From positions 1 to 8,914 of the forward strand of contig CALBME010000176.1 in assembly GCA_937896295.1 (NCBI GenBank): a DNA stretch of 8,914 nucleotides, written 5' to 3'. The translations under genes and the position numbers were made by a program. Numbering within the stretch: position 1 is the first letter of the stretch; the number at the start of each line of letters is the position of its first letter. Of this stretch, positions 1 to 6,150 are shown in pieces. A model generated the notes under the pieces. The model worked only from the letters and a program-made list of their open reading frames with translations, made no database searches and was not told where the DNA came from. Source of the DNA: an uncultured Micavibrio sp. (GTDB taxonomy: Bacteria; Pseudomonadota; Alphaproteobacteria; Micavibrionales; UBA1664).

Positions 1-330
1 TTTTTGCTCCTCGTCGCACAGATATTGTATTTCTGTAATTTTCTCCACCAAATATCTCATCCATAATTTTTCTAAGATTGGAAACTTCTTCCTGACCAAT
101 AGAAATAAAAATCAAACCATCATCATCAAGGAGTCTCTCAGCAAGTCTTAATCTAGAATACATCATGGACAACCAATCTGAATGAAATCGTCCGTTAGTT
201 TCTTTATTTGTAACGAGTCGATTACCTTTTTCATCTTTTTGGTTAGTTTTTATTTTGAATGATTCAGCACTTTCTGCAAAATCATCCTCATAAACGAAAT
301 CATTACCTGTATTATAAGGCGGATCGATAT
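1..330. other. AT-rich segment inside mod; compositional breakpoint near the DPPY motif
   Basis: By hand count, bases 1-300 contain 98 G or C (33%), and bases 361-480 contain 60 of 120 (50%). The change falls within about 60 bases, at or just after the codons for DPPYNTG (305-325). In the AT-rich part arginine is often AGA and leucine TTA or CTT, unlike the CGC and CTG preference to the right. The reading frame is unbroken across the step, so this is a change of origin inside an intact gene rather than a junction between genes. Confidence 0.7.
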
Positions 331-703
331 AAATCATCTTCACCTTGCCGAGATACGTCTCCTGCAGAAGCTTCAGGGCCTCAAGGTTATCGCCCTCGAT
401 AAACAGGTTTTTGGTAGTGTCAAAATGCACACTTTCATCTCTTACAGGGCGGAGCGTCTTTGCAATCGGTGCATTTGCCGTCAGCAGAGCTTCACGTTTT
501 CCGGGCCAGTTCAGGTGATAGCGCTCCTGCGGGCCGTCTACAATCTGACCGCTCAATTCCTGCTTGAGCTGGTCAAAATCAATAGCCAGTGCAATCGCGC
601 CCTGCGCGTCTTTCGTTTCCGTTACACATGCTGGGAACAATTCGCGAATGCGGGCGATATTATCCTGCGTTAAATCTTTTGTGTGCATTTTAAGTTTTTC
701 CAT
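1..703 (-). CDS. mod: Type III-like DNA adenine methyltransferase (Mod), N-terminal 234 residues, truncated by window edge
   Basis: The product should transfer a methyl group from S-adenosylmethionine to the N6 of adenine in a specific DNA site, as the Mod subunit of a type III restriction-modification system or a relative. I translated the frame by hand from 703 to the window edge and found no stop or frameshift. Visible features are a family-typical FIEGDNLEALKLL segment (residues 101-113), the catalytic motif IV DPPYNTG (127-133), FHSDWLSMMYSRL (173-185) and a DGLIFISI strand (195-202). Motif IV comes first, as in beta-class enzymes. The AdoMet-binding FxGxG motif and the target-recognition domain must lie beyond the window. 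The ATG shares one base with the stop of the upstream DUF4391 gene (TAATG), and a GAGAGG ribosome site lies six bases before it. Bases 1-300 are about 33% GC against about 50% at 361-480. Family assignment is firm; the true subtype depends on the missing part. Confidence 0.93.
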   Translation of the reverse strand, partial: MEKLKMHTKDLTQDNIARIRELFPACVTETKDAQGAIALAIDFDQLKQELSGQIVDGPQERYHLNWPGKREALLTANAPIAKTLRPVRDESVHFDTTKNLFIEGDNLEALKLLQETYLGKVKMIYIDPPYNTGNDFVYEDDFAESAESFKIKTNQKDEKGNRLVTNKETNGRFHSDWLSMMYSRLRLAERLLDDDGLIFISIGQEEVSNLRKIMDEIFGGENYRNTISVRRGAK

Positions 704-1365
704 TATTCGCCTCTCAATCCCTTTATTTCTTCTTCCAGTGTGCGAATTTTCGCGTTCATTTCAATCTTACGGTTAAATTGTTTTTCATTATTCAGCCGCG
801 CCTGCGCTTTTTCGACCTCGTTCTGGCGGCTACGAACGGTTTCTGCCCGTGTCACGCGCTCCTGCAGGGTTTCCCCCTGCCGGGCCGGATACGGAATCAT
901 TGTTCCGAGCATTTCGCCATAAAGTGCGCTCAAATCAAGGGTTACAGGCAAAGCGTTGCGCGGCGTATCCGCCGCTTGCCACGGGGTCTCAAAATAAGAG
1001 CTGATAACCCATTTGGCACTGTCAGCCTCATTCGGACGCTTATAACAGGCCATGGCTTTAATCTGGCCGTCATAAACCAGCTCAAACATGATCGGGAGCG
1101 GTATGGCCTTATCGATGCAGCGAAGGACGTCTTCTTTCAGCTCTCCGGTTTTGAGCTGAACGGTAAAAACCTCAATCTCCGGCACGGCCTTGGTGGCGGG
1201 AATATTGATCGTTTCCGGCGCCAATTTATAACTCCAGACAATATATTCCACCTGACGCACAAAAAGCTCTTTCAACGCCTTGCTGGGGCCAGCGTATTCG
1301 TAAATTTTTGTTTTCGGCAGTGTGCGACCATAGGCAGCTTTCATCGGATAGGACAATAAGGTCAT
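703..1365 (-). CDS. DUF4391-family protein with C-terminal coiled coil
   Basis: This 220-residue soluble protein resembles the DUF4391 family, whose biochemical role I do not know. The recognisable core runs from about residue 15 to 155: TLPKTKIYEYAG (15-26), LKELFVRQVEYIVWSYKLAPETINIP (31-56) and the IDKAIPLPIMFELVY block (84-98). From about residue 163 the chain becomes highly charged and heptad-like to its end (LNNEKQFNRKIEM, IRTLEEEIKGL), a likely coiled coil for self-association or partner binding. There is no signal peptide, membrane segment or obvious catalytic motif. The start at 1365 overlaps the helicase stop as ATGA, with AGGAGG ten bases upstream; an internal ATG at codon 8 is less likely. 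DUF4391 proteins are, from memory, usually found beside a SNF2 helicase and a type III Mod gene, exactly as here, so it is probably an accessory subunit of that system. Confidence 0.88.
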   Translation of the reverse strand: MTLLSYPMKAAYGRTLPKTKIYEYAGPSKALKELFVRQVEYIVWSYKLAPETINIPATKAVPEIEVFTVQLKTGELKEDVLRCIDKAIPLPIMFELVYDGQIKAMACYKRPNEADSAKWVISSYFETPWQAADTPRNALPVTLDLSALYGEMLGTMIPYPARQGETLQERVTRAETVRSRQNEVEKAQARLNNEKQFNRKIEMNAKIRTLEEEIKGLRGE

Positions 1366-4300
1366 GCCGCCCTGCCCTCCTGCACCACCAGAAAAGCGAT
1401 AAGCTCAAAATCATCGAGGCCGGATATTGCGCCGACCAGGGCGGACGTTTTGCCGCCGCTGAAAAGACTATCAATGTCTTTTTCTTCTTTCACCGCGATC
1501 ATGGAGCGAATGGATGCGCCCAGCAGATCTGAATATGGCTTCATATTGCGCCCGTCATCGGTTTCTTTATTGAACAGACGGCAAGCATCGGCAATAGGCT
1601 CTGCGTGGCCCTTGCTGCTAGTACGGACAAGGTCGAGCAACCTTTTGGCTTCTGTATGATTGGCAATAACATCGCCGTCCTTAGCGATATAAACCAGATA
1701 ATACGGGTGAAGGCGGTTCTGCTGGTTGATATTAACGCCGTCATTGCGGTTACGCAGGGCAAATATAACGCCTGGTTTTAAGCCCAAGTGCGGCTGGGCA
1801 GGCACAACGGCATGCATCCCTTTGGGAACATCTTCCATATCGCCGTGTTGCTTAACATAGTTAATCAGATCCATGCGGAAGTCATTGAGGCCGAGATCGG
1901 TAATGGAAACGCCCGTTTTCAGGTCTTCCAGTTCAATCACTTCATCCTGCAGACGCCGGAGCTGCTCTTTACGATAAGCAACCTCGCTGCTCTTGGCCGT
2001 CAGCACGTTATCATCGCCCGTGGCCGTCACATCGGCAATGATCATGCGATTTTCCACGCGCTCTTTCAGATTGATGTATTCATCGAGCGTGATATCCGGC
2101 CAGTAATTGACAAGCTGGATGCTGGCATTGGGAGAACCGATACGGTCGACACGCCCGAAACGCTGAATAATGCGAACAGGGTTCCAGTGAATGTCGTAAT
2201 TGATCAGATAATCGCAATCCTGAAGGTTTTGACCTTCGGAAATACAATCCGTGCCGATAAGAATATCCACCTCGCCCTTCACTTCGGGCATGACCAGAGC
2301 TTTTTCTTTTGAGCGCGGAGAAAACAGGGTCAGCAGCGATTGGAAATCATACCCCGTCCCCAGAGTCGATTTAGGCGCGCCCTGGCCTGTAACCATGCCA
2401 AAATGAAGACCGTCCTGCATGGTGGAAAGATTTTTATAAAGATAGTTCGCCGTATCAGCAAAAGCCGTGAAGATCAAAATCTTCTTATTATTGACGTTGA
2501 TAGGATTGGCGATCTTATCTGCAATCTGCGCCTTCAGGTGCTGAAGCTTTGCATCATCCTCCGGCGTAATTTTACGCATGGATTCCAGAAGCGCCTGAAT
2601 GAGATATAAATCACCATTCAGATCGTCCCTCCACCGCTCTACATCCATATCGGAAAGGCTGATTTTAACCTTACCGCCAACGCTGGTCTCATCATCCAGC
2701 GCACTATCAATATCGTCTTCCTCAGCCTCTAGATTTTCCAGACCCTCGGTAAAATCGGTGACGTTAATATCTTGCCCTGACTTATACTTCTCAATGGTCT
2801 GGAGCGTATTGGTCAGTTTTCCCTCTAGCGTTTCCAATGTCAGACGGAAAGACTCCACGGAGCTTTCCAAGCGCTTGAGAAGATTGGTCGTCATAAGAGC
2901 TTGAAGGCTACGTTCGCGGTCGGCCTGGCGGAACTTACCGCTGGAAAGCTCGGTATCGTACATCTCTTCGTATTTTTTGATACGGCTCGGCAGGATATAA
3001 CTGATCGGCGCATAGACAGCCAGTTTCAGCAGTGAAAGCTGGCCGAAGATCTCATTGAAGCCCATCACATCATCGCGCTTGGTCAACGGAGAATGGACAG
3101 AGATCGGTTTGCGGCGCTCAGGGAATTTGCCGATGTCCTTGGTATCGTAGAACGTCTCGATATGCTTACGGGAACGAGCGATGGTGACGCTATCCAAGAC
3201 CTCAAAGAAATCAAAGTCTAGTGTGTCGAGAATTGCACGGGCCGTGCGCTCTTCTGGCGGCAATTTCGACCAGACGTTAAAAGCCGACTGTGCGCGACGG
3301 AAAATTTCTTCAATACTGCGCTTGGTTTTCAGTTTGTCATTGAGCGCGTTGGATTCACCTTCATACGCCAGCGCAAGCTGGTTTTTCAGGTCATTGAAGC
3401 GATTATTGACGGGCGTGGCCGAGAGCATCAGAACTTTGGTTTTCACGCCTTCGCGGATAACCTTATTCATCAATCGCTGATAGCGCGTTTCCCGTTCCTT
3501 GAAGACATCGTTGTTGCGGAAGTTATGGGATTCATCAATCACGACCAGGTCGTAATTGCCCCAATTCACGCGATTGAGCGGAATGCCAAAGGACTCTCCC
3601 GATGTGCGCGACAAATCGGTATGGCATAGAACGTCATAGCCAAAACGATCCTGCGCGAAGATATTGGTCTTCAGGTTCTTATTATAGTTCAGCCAGTTAT
3701 CCGCCAGCTTTTTCGGGCATAGAACCAGAACCGATTTATTGCGAAGCTCATAGTATTTAACGACAGCCAGAGCCGTGAAGGTTTTACCCAAGCCCACGCT
3801 ATCCGCAAGAATGCAGCCGTTATAGGTCTCCAGCTTATTGATGATGCCGACGGCGGCGTCACGCTGATAATTGAAGAGCTTTTTCCATACCAGACTGTCC
3901 TGATAGCCCGTGCGGTCATTCGGCAGAACGTCCTCGTTAATATCTTCAAGAAACTCTTTGAAGATATTATAGAGCATCAGGAAATAAATGCGTTCCGGCC
4001 CGTTCTCCTGATAGACGGATTCAATATGGTCGCAAACCGCTTCAGTTACGTCCTGAAGCTTGGTCGGGTCATTCCAGATACGATCAAAGAGCTGAAGGTA
4101 GGTGGCGGTGTGCGCTTCGTCGTCGAAACGGTTGACGATATTGGAAACAGCATCGCCTGGCTGATACCCCAAATCCACGGCGGTAAAACCATGCAGAGGG
4201 GCGTATGCTGTTTTCTGCTCACCCTGGTCAGCGCAGATAAACTGCTGCATCTGGGATTTTGTCCGGTTCGAGCGGAACGTCGCCTTGTTCCGTATCCACT

Positions 4301-4628
4301 CCGCGCATTCCCTGGCAATCGCGCGCTGGGTCAGTTTGTTGCGAAGCTGGATTTCAAACTCGGAACCATAAAGGCTGCTTTCGCGGTGCGCTTTGGGGAT
4401 GAAAAATTCGCGGCGCTCCTTGCGAACCTTGTCTGTGACCTCGTTGGCAACAAAAGTCGGAGCGGTAAAGATGAATTCCAAGGATTCGACCTTGGATAAT
4501 TCTGCCTTCAACGCTTCATACGCATAGATTGAAAAACATGATGCCGCGATCTTGATCCTGGACTTCGGAAGGATTGAAGCCTTGAGGTCATCGCCAAGGA
4601 GCGCGTTGATGTTGTCTATAATCTTCAT
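1362..4628 (-). CDS. SNF2-type superfamily 2 helicase with degenerate PLD-like N-terminus
   Basis: This 1088-residue protein is an ATP-driven DNA translocase or helicase. The N-terminal 155 residues look like a phospholipase-D-like fold (RIKIAASCFSIYAYEAL near residue 24, HGFTAVDLG at 146-154), but no HxK(x)4D catalytic motif is visible there. The first RecA lobe has motif I DSVGLGKT (276-283), motif Ia LVLCPKKLADNW (301-312), motif II DESH (365-368) and motif III SATP (403-406). The second lobe has ILIFTAF (717-723), motif V IGTDCISEGQNLQ (791-803) and motif VI QRFGRVDRIGS (822-832). A large insert (about 430-700) with a charged helical part and an acidic run (626-647) separates the lobes. 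About 250 residues follow motif VI without a domain I recognise. The start overlaps the fic stop as ATGA. It probably serves as the motor of a restriction-like system with DUF4391 and Mod. Helicase call is very secure; cellular role is inferred. Confidence 0.95.
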   Translation of the reverse strand: MKIIDNINALLGDDLKASILPKSRIKIAASCFSIYAYEALKAELSKVESLEFIFTAPTFVANEVTDKVRKERREFFIPKAHRESSLYGSEFEIQLRNKLTQRAIARECAEWIRNKATFRSNRTKSQMQQFICADQGEQKTAYAPLHGFTAVDLGYQPGDAVSNIVNRFDDEAHTATYLQLFDRIWNDPTKLQDVTEAVCDHIESVYQENGPERIYFLMLYNIFKEFLEDINEDVLPNDRTGYQDSLVWKKLFNYQRDAAVGIINKLETYNGCILADSVGLGKTFTALAVVKYYELRNKSVLVLCPKKLADNWLNYNKNLKTNIFAQDRFGYDVLCHTDLSRTSGESFGIPLNRVNWGNYDLVVIDESHNFRNNDVFKERETRYQRLMNKVIREGVKTKVLMLSATPVNNRFNDLKNQLALAYEGESNALNDKLKTKRSIEEIFRRAQSAFNVWSKLPPEERTARAILDTLDFDFFEVLDSVTIARSRKHIETFYDTKDIGKFPERRKPISVHSPLTKRDDVMGFNEIFGQLSLLKLAVYAPISYILPSRIKKYEEMYDTELSSGKFRQADRERSLQALMTTNLLKRLESSVESFRLTLETLEGKLTNTLQTIEKYKSGQDINVTDFTEGLENLEAEEDDIDSALDDETSVGGKVKISLSDMDVERWRDDLNGDLYLIQALLESMRKITPEDDAKLQHLKAQIADKIANPINVNNKKILIFTAFADTANYLYKNLSTMQDGLHFGMVTGQGAPKSTLGTGYDFQSLLTLFSPRSKEKALVMPEVKGEVDILIGTDCISEGQNLQDCDYLINYDIHWNPVRIIQRFGRVDRIGSPNASIQLVNYWPDITLDEYINLKERVENRMIIADVTATGDDNVLTAKSSEVAYRKEQLRRLQDEVIELEDLKTGVSITDLGLNDFRMDLINYVKQHGDMEDVPKGMHAVVPAQPHLGLKPGVIFALRNRNDGVNINQQNRLHPYYLVYIAKDGDVIANHTEAKRLLDLVRTSSKGHAEPIADACRLFNKETDDGRNMKPYSDLLGASIRSMIAVKEEKDIDSLFSGGKTSALVGAISGLDDFELIAFLVVQEGRAA

Positions 4629-5815
4629 GACAGCACTACAGGCTCCGTGCCTTGTTCCAGCAGATCGATCAGGGCGGTGTAGATGTAAAGCCGTTCCTTG
4701 CCGGAGCCGCTGACGTCCTTCACGATCCCAAGCTCTTTCAGGTTGTTAAGCGCCAGACGCGCCGTCGGGACGCTGACGTCGAGCGCGGCGGCCATGTTGA
4801 TCGCGTTCGAGATCGCTATCTTCTGAAGCTGGGCGTGCGCTTGCCGCGCCGTTATCCCTGCGCGTTTCAACGTGGCGATCTTGTCCTGGTCGGCCTTGAA
4901 CAGCGCGGAGATCGCCTGGCTGGTGGCAACGACCTGATTGGAGGTCTCGGCGACGCCGTGCAGGAAATAATCCAGCCAGCCTTCCCAATCGCCCGCCGTG
5001 CGGACGGCTCCAAGGCGGCGGTAATATTCCTCGCGGTTATTCTTGAAGAACAAGCTGAGATAAAGGTTCGGCTGGCGCAAATCGCCCATCATGATGAGGA
5101 AGAAGGTGATGAGCAGACGCCCGATGCGCCCGTTACCGTCAAGGAACGGGTGAATGGTCTCGAACTGGACGTGGATCAGCCCCGCGTCGATCAGCGCGGC
5201 ATACGACCGCTCTTCCTGATGCAGATATTTTTCAAAAGCGTCGAGGCATTCCATCAGCCGATCCGGCGGCGGCGGCACGAAGGCGGCGTTGCCAGGGCGC
5301 GACCCGCCGATCCAGTTTTGCGAGGTGCGGAATTCCCCTGGCTGCTTGTTGCTGCCACGACCTTTCGACAACAGGATGGCGTGCATCTCGCGGATCAGGC
5401 GCAACGATACGGGAAAACCCTCCCGCACACGTTTCAGCCCGTGTTCGAGCGCGGCGACGTAGGAGGAGACCTCCACCACATCGTCCACGGGAACGCTGGG
5501 CGCTTCGCCGCTTTCATGGAGCAGCAGATCGGACAGAGAAGATTGCGTGCCTTCGATCTGCGACGACAGCACGGCTTCCTTGCGGACGTAGTAATAAAGG
5601 AGCAGATTGCTGTCCGGCAGAATGTCGGCCACGGCGTCGAGCTTGCCCAACGCCTGACTGGCCTTGGACAACAACCCCTGCAACGGCAGAAGATTCAGGG
5701 GCGGCTGTGGCGGCAACGCCGGAGGCAGGAAAGCCTGATAGGATTCCCCTGCCGTGACGCTACATCTTATGTAAGAGCCGAGGCGGCCCTGATTGCCTTG
5801 CGCGCTATCGGACAC
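4625..5815 (-). CDS. fic: Fic-domain adenylyltransferase with inhibitory helix and C-terminal winged helix
   Basis: Fic enzymes usually transfer AMP from ATP to a hydroxyl side chain of a target protein. This 396-residue protein has a Fic_N region (about 25-110) carrying the autoinhibitory motif SSQIEG (84-89, fits [S/T]xxxE[G/N]). A flap-like GEFRTSQNWIGG follows (160-171), then the complete active-site motif HPFLDGNGRIGR (222-233). A winged-helix region near 320-390 (ALDVSVPTARLALNNLKELGIV) suggests DNA binding. The architecture and length resemble SoFic of Shewanella. I chose the GTG at 5815 because AAAGAAAGGA lies five bases upstream and homology begins nearby. The same frame stays open upstream to 6253, but that stretch overlaps repB and looks non-coding. 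The stop overlaps the helicase start (ATGA), making fic the first gene of the operon. All catalytic residues are present, so it should be active once inhibition is relieved. Fic genes are known neighbours of type I restriction loci. Confidence 0.92.
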   Translation of the reverse strand: MSDSAQGNQGRLGSYIRCSVTAGESYQAFLPPALPPQPPLNLLPLQGLLSKASQALGKLDAVADILPDSNLLLYYYVRKEAVLSSQIEGTQSSLSDLLLHESGEAPSVPVDDVVEVSSYVAALEHGLKRVREGFPVSLRLIREMHAILLSKGRGSNKQPGEFRTSQNWIGGSRPGNAAFVPPPPDRLMECLDAFEKYLHQEERSYAALIDAGLIHVQFETIHPFLDGNGRIGRLLITFFLIMMGDLRQPNLYLSLFFKNNREEYYRRLGAVRTAGDWEGWLDYFLHGVAETSNQVVATSQAISALFKADQDKIATLKRAGITARQAHAQLQKIAISNAINMAAALDVSVPTARLALNNLKELGIVKDVSGSGKERLYIYTALIDLLEQGTEPVVLS

Positions 5816-5818
5816 GGC

Positions 5819-5853
5819 TATCCTTTCTTTACGATTCGATGAAAGAAAGGATA
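5819..5853. repeat. Perfect 12-bp inverted repeat overlapping the fic ribosome binding site
   Basis: TATCCTTTCTTT (5819-5830) and AAAGAAAGGATA (5842-5853) are exact inverted copies around an 11-base spacer. The arm nearest the gene contains the fic Shine-Dalgarno sequence (5821-5830, read on the minus strand) and the distal arm contains the proposed -10 hexamer. In DNA it could be an operator with half-sites 23 bp apart, about two helical turns. In a transcript starting further upstream it would fold into a 12-bp stem hiding the ribosome site. The sequence cannot decide between these. Confidence 0.85.
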
Positions 5854-5942
5854 GATAAATACACTTTCTTTGTAAAGTCGTTAAATAAGGGGAGCTTGCC
5901 GGAAACCCCCTAAAAGAAAGATTTTGACTATTTTCTTTCTTT
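5823..5942. promoter_or_regulatory. Array of five CTTTCTTT boxes in alternating orientation
   Basis: The 8-mer CTTTCTTT lies on the plus strand at 5823-5830, 5864-5871 and 5935-5942. Its reverse complement AAAGAAAG lies at 5842-5849 and 5913-5920. Orientation alternates along the array. The arrangement AAAGAAAG-N14-CTTTCTTT occurs twice (5842-5871 and 5913-5942) with identical 14-base spacing, 71 bases apart. Boxes 1 to 3 overlap the ribosome site, the -10 and the edge of the -35 of the likely fic promoter. This looks like a multi-site operator; the binding protein is unknown, with the Fic winged helix a candidate. Confidence 0.65.
5848..5876 (-). promoter_or_regulatory. Candidate sigma-70-type promoter of the fic operon
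   Basis: Read on the minus strand, TTTACA (5876-5871, five of six bases of the -35 consensus) is followed after 17 bases by TATCCT (5853-5848, four of six bases of the -10). Transcription would begin around 5841 and give a leader of about 25 bases to the GTG at 5815. It is the best hexamer pair I found in the AT-rich stretch before fic, but alphaproteobacterial promoters are degenerate. Confidence 0.45.
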
Positions 5943-5943
5943 T
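5912..5943. repeat. Second inverted repeat of the AAAGAAAG family, 10-bp arms
   Basis: AAAAGAAAGA (5912-5921) and TCTTTCTTTT (5934-5943) are exact inverted copies around 12 bases. They share the AAAGAAAG core with the repeat at 5819-5853, but the arms point the other way. Half-site centres are 22 bp apart, close to the 23 bp of the first repeat. The stem is too AT-rich for a convincing terminator, so a protein-binding site is more likely. Confidence 0.6.
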
Positions 5944-5952
5944 TGGCATGGG

Positions 5953-5973
5953 AAAACCAGCCCTGGCGGGCTG
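5953..5973 (-). terminator. Possible intrinsic terminator of the recombinase-parB-repB unit
   Basis: On the minus strand CAGCCC, a four-base loop GCCA and GGGCTG form a GC-rich 6-bp stem, followed by G and then TTTT. It lies about 180 bases after the repB-like stop and upstream of the fic promoter, the right place to separate the two units. The stem is short and the T-run only four bases, so it may be weak or part of a larger RNA fold. Confidence 0.45.
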
Positions 5974-6055
5974 CATGCGGGTTCGCCGCCATTCCCACCG
6001 CCGCGCTTGCTCCATGCCCGACCGTGGCCGGACGGCTTCTCCCGCGGTCCCGACG

Positions 6056-6106
6056 CTTGAAGGGTCTCGGTCCCCTGTAACGGCTGCGGCGCTCGTACCC
6101 TTCAAG
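6056..6106. repeat. 10-bp inverted repeat with 31-base loop (RNA-hairpin-like)
   Basis: CTTGAAGGGT (6056-6065) and ACCCTTCAAG (6097-6106) are perfect inverted copies around a GC-rich 31-base loop. The long loop suits an RNA helix better than a dimeric protein operator. It lies between repB and the terminator-like hairpin, so it would be in the 3' end of the partition transcript or in a separate small RNA. Confidence 0.6.
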
Positions 6107-6135
6107 GCTGGCCTTTTGGGGGCGCAAAGGGGAAC

Positions 6136-6150
6136 GCGGCTTCCAGCCGC
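6136..6150 (-). repeat. Short hairpin at the repB-like stop codon
   Basis: GCGGCT and AGCCGC form a 6-bp stem with a three-base loop whose outer base is the last base of the repB-like TAG stop. No T-run follows, so it is not a classical terminator; it might stabilise the mRNA 3' end or be chance in GC-rich DNA. Confidence 0.35.

Larger units (their letters stand above)
5816..6149. other. 334-base intergenic region between the partition unit and the fic operon
   Basis: No gene is supported here. The right half (about 5945-6149) is GC-rich and dense in inverted repeats: GCGGCT/AGCCGC (6136-6150), CTTGAAGGGT/ACCCTTCAAG (6056-6065 and 6097-6106), GGCATGG/CCATGCC (5945-5951 and 6012-6018) and CAGCCC/GGGCTG (5958-5973). 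The left half (5816-5944) is AT-rich and holds five CTTTCTTT boxes plus the presumed fic promoter. Open frames cross the region on both strands, but their translations are rich in arginine, proline and alanine and look like chance reading of GC-rich DNA. I saw no parS-like palindrome of the RepB type. Confidence 0.7.

Noticed and set aside
778..2312. Several plus-strand open frames opposite the helicase and DUF4391 genes
   Set aside because: They are antisense shadows of well-supported genes, with no recognisable domains.
2517..2540. HLKAQIAD in the helicase fits the HxK(x)4D pattern of phospholipase D enzymes
   Set aside because: It lies in a helix just before the second RecA lobe (residues 697-704), not in the PLD-like N-terminus, and has no second copy or flanking motif; chance match.
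5889..5910. GGGG/CCCC hairpin followed by TTATTT on the minus strand, as a terminator before the fic promoter
   Set aside because: Only four GC pairs close a loop of about 14 bases and the following tract is interrupted; too weak to call.
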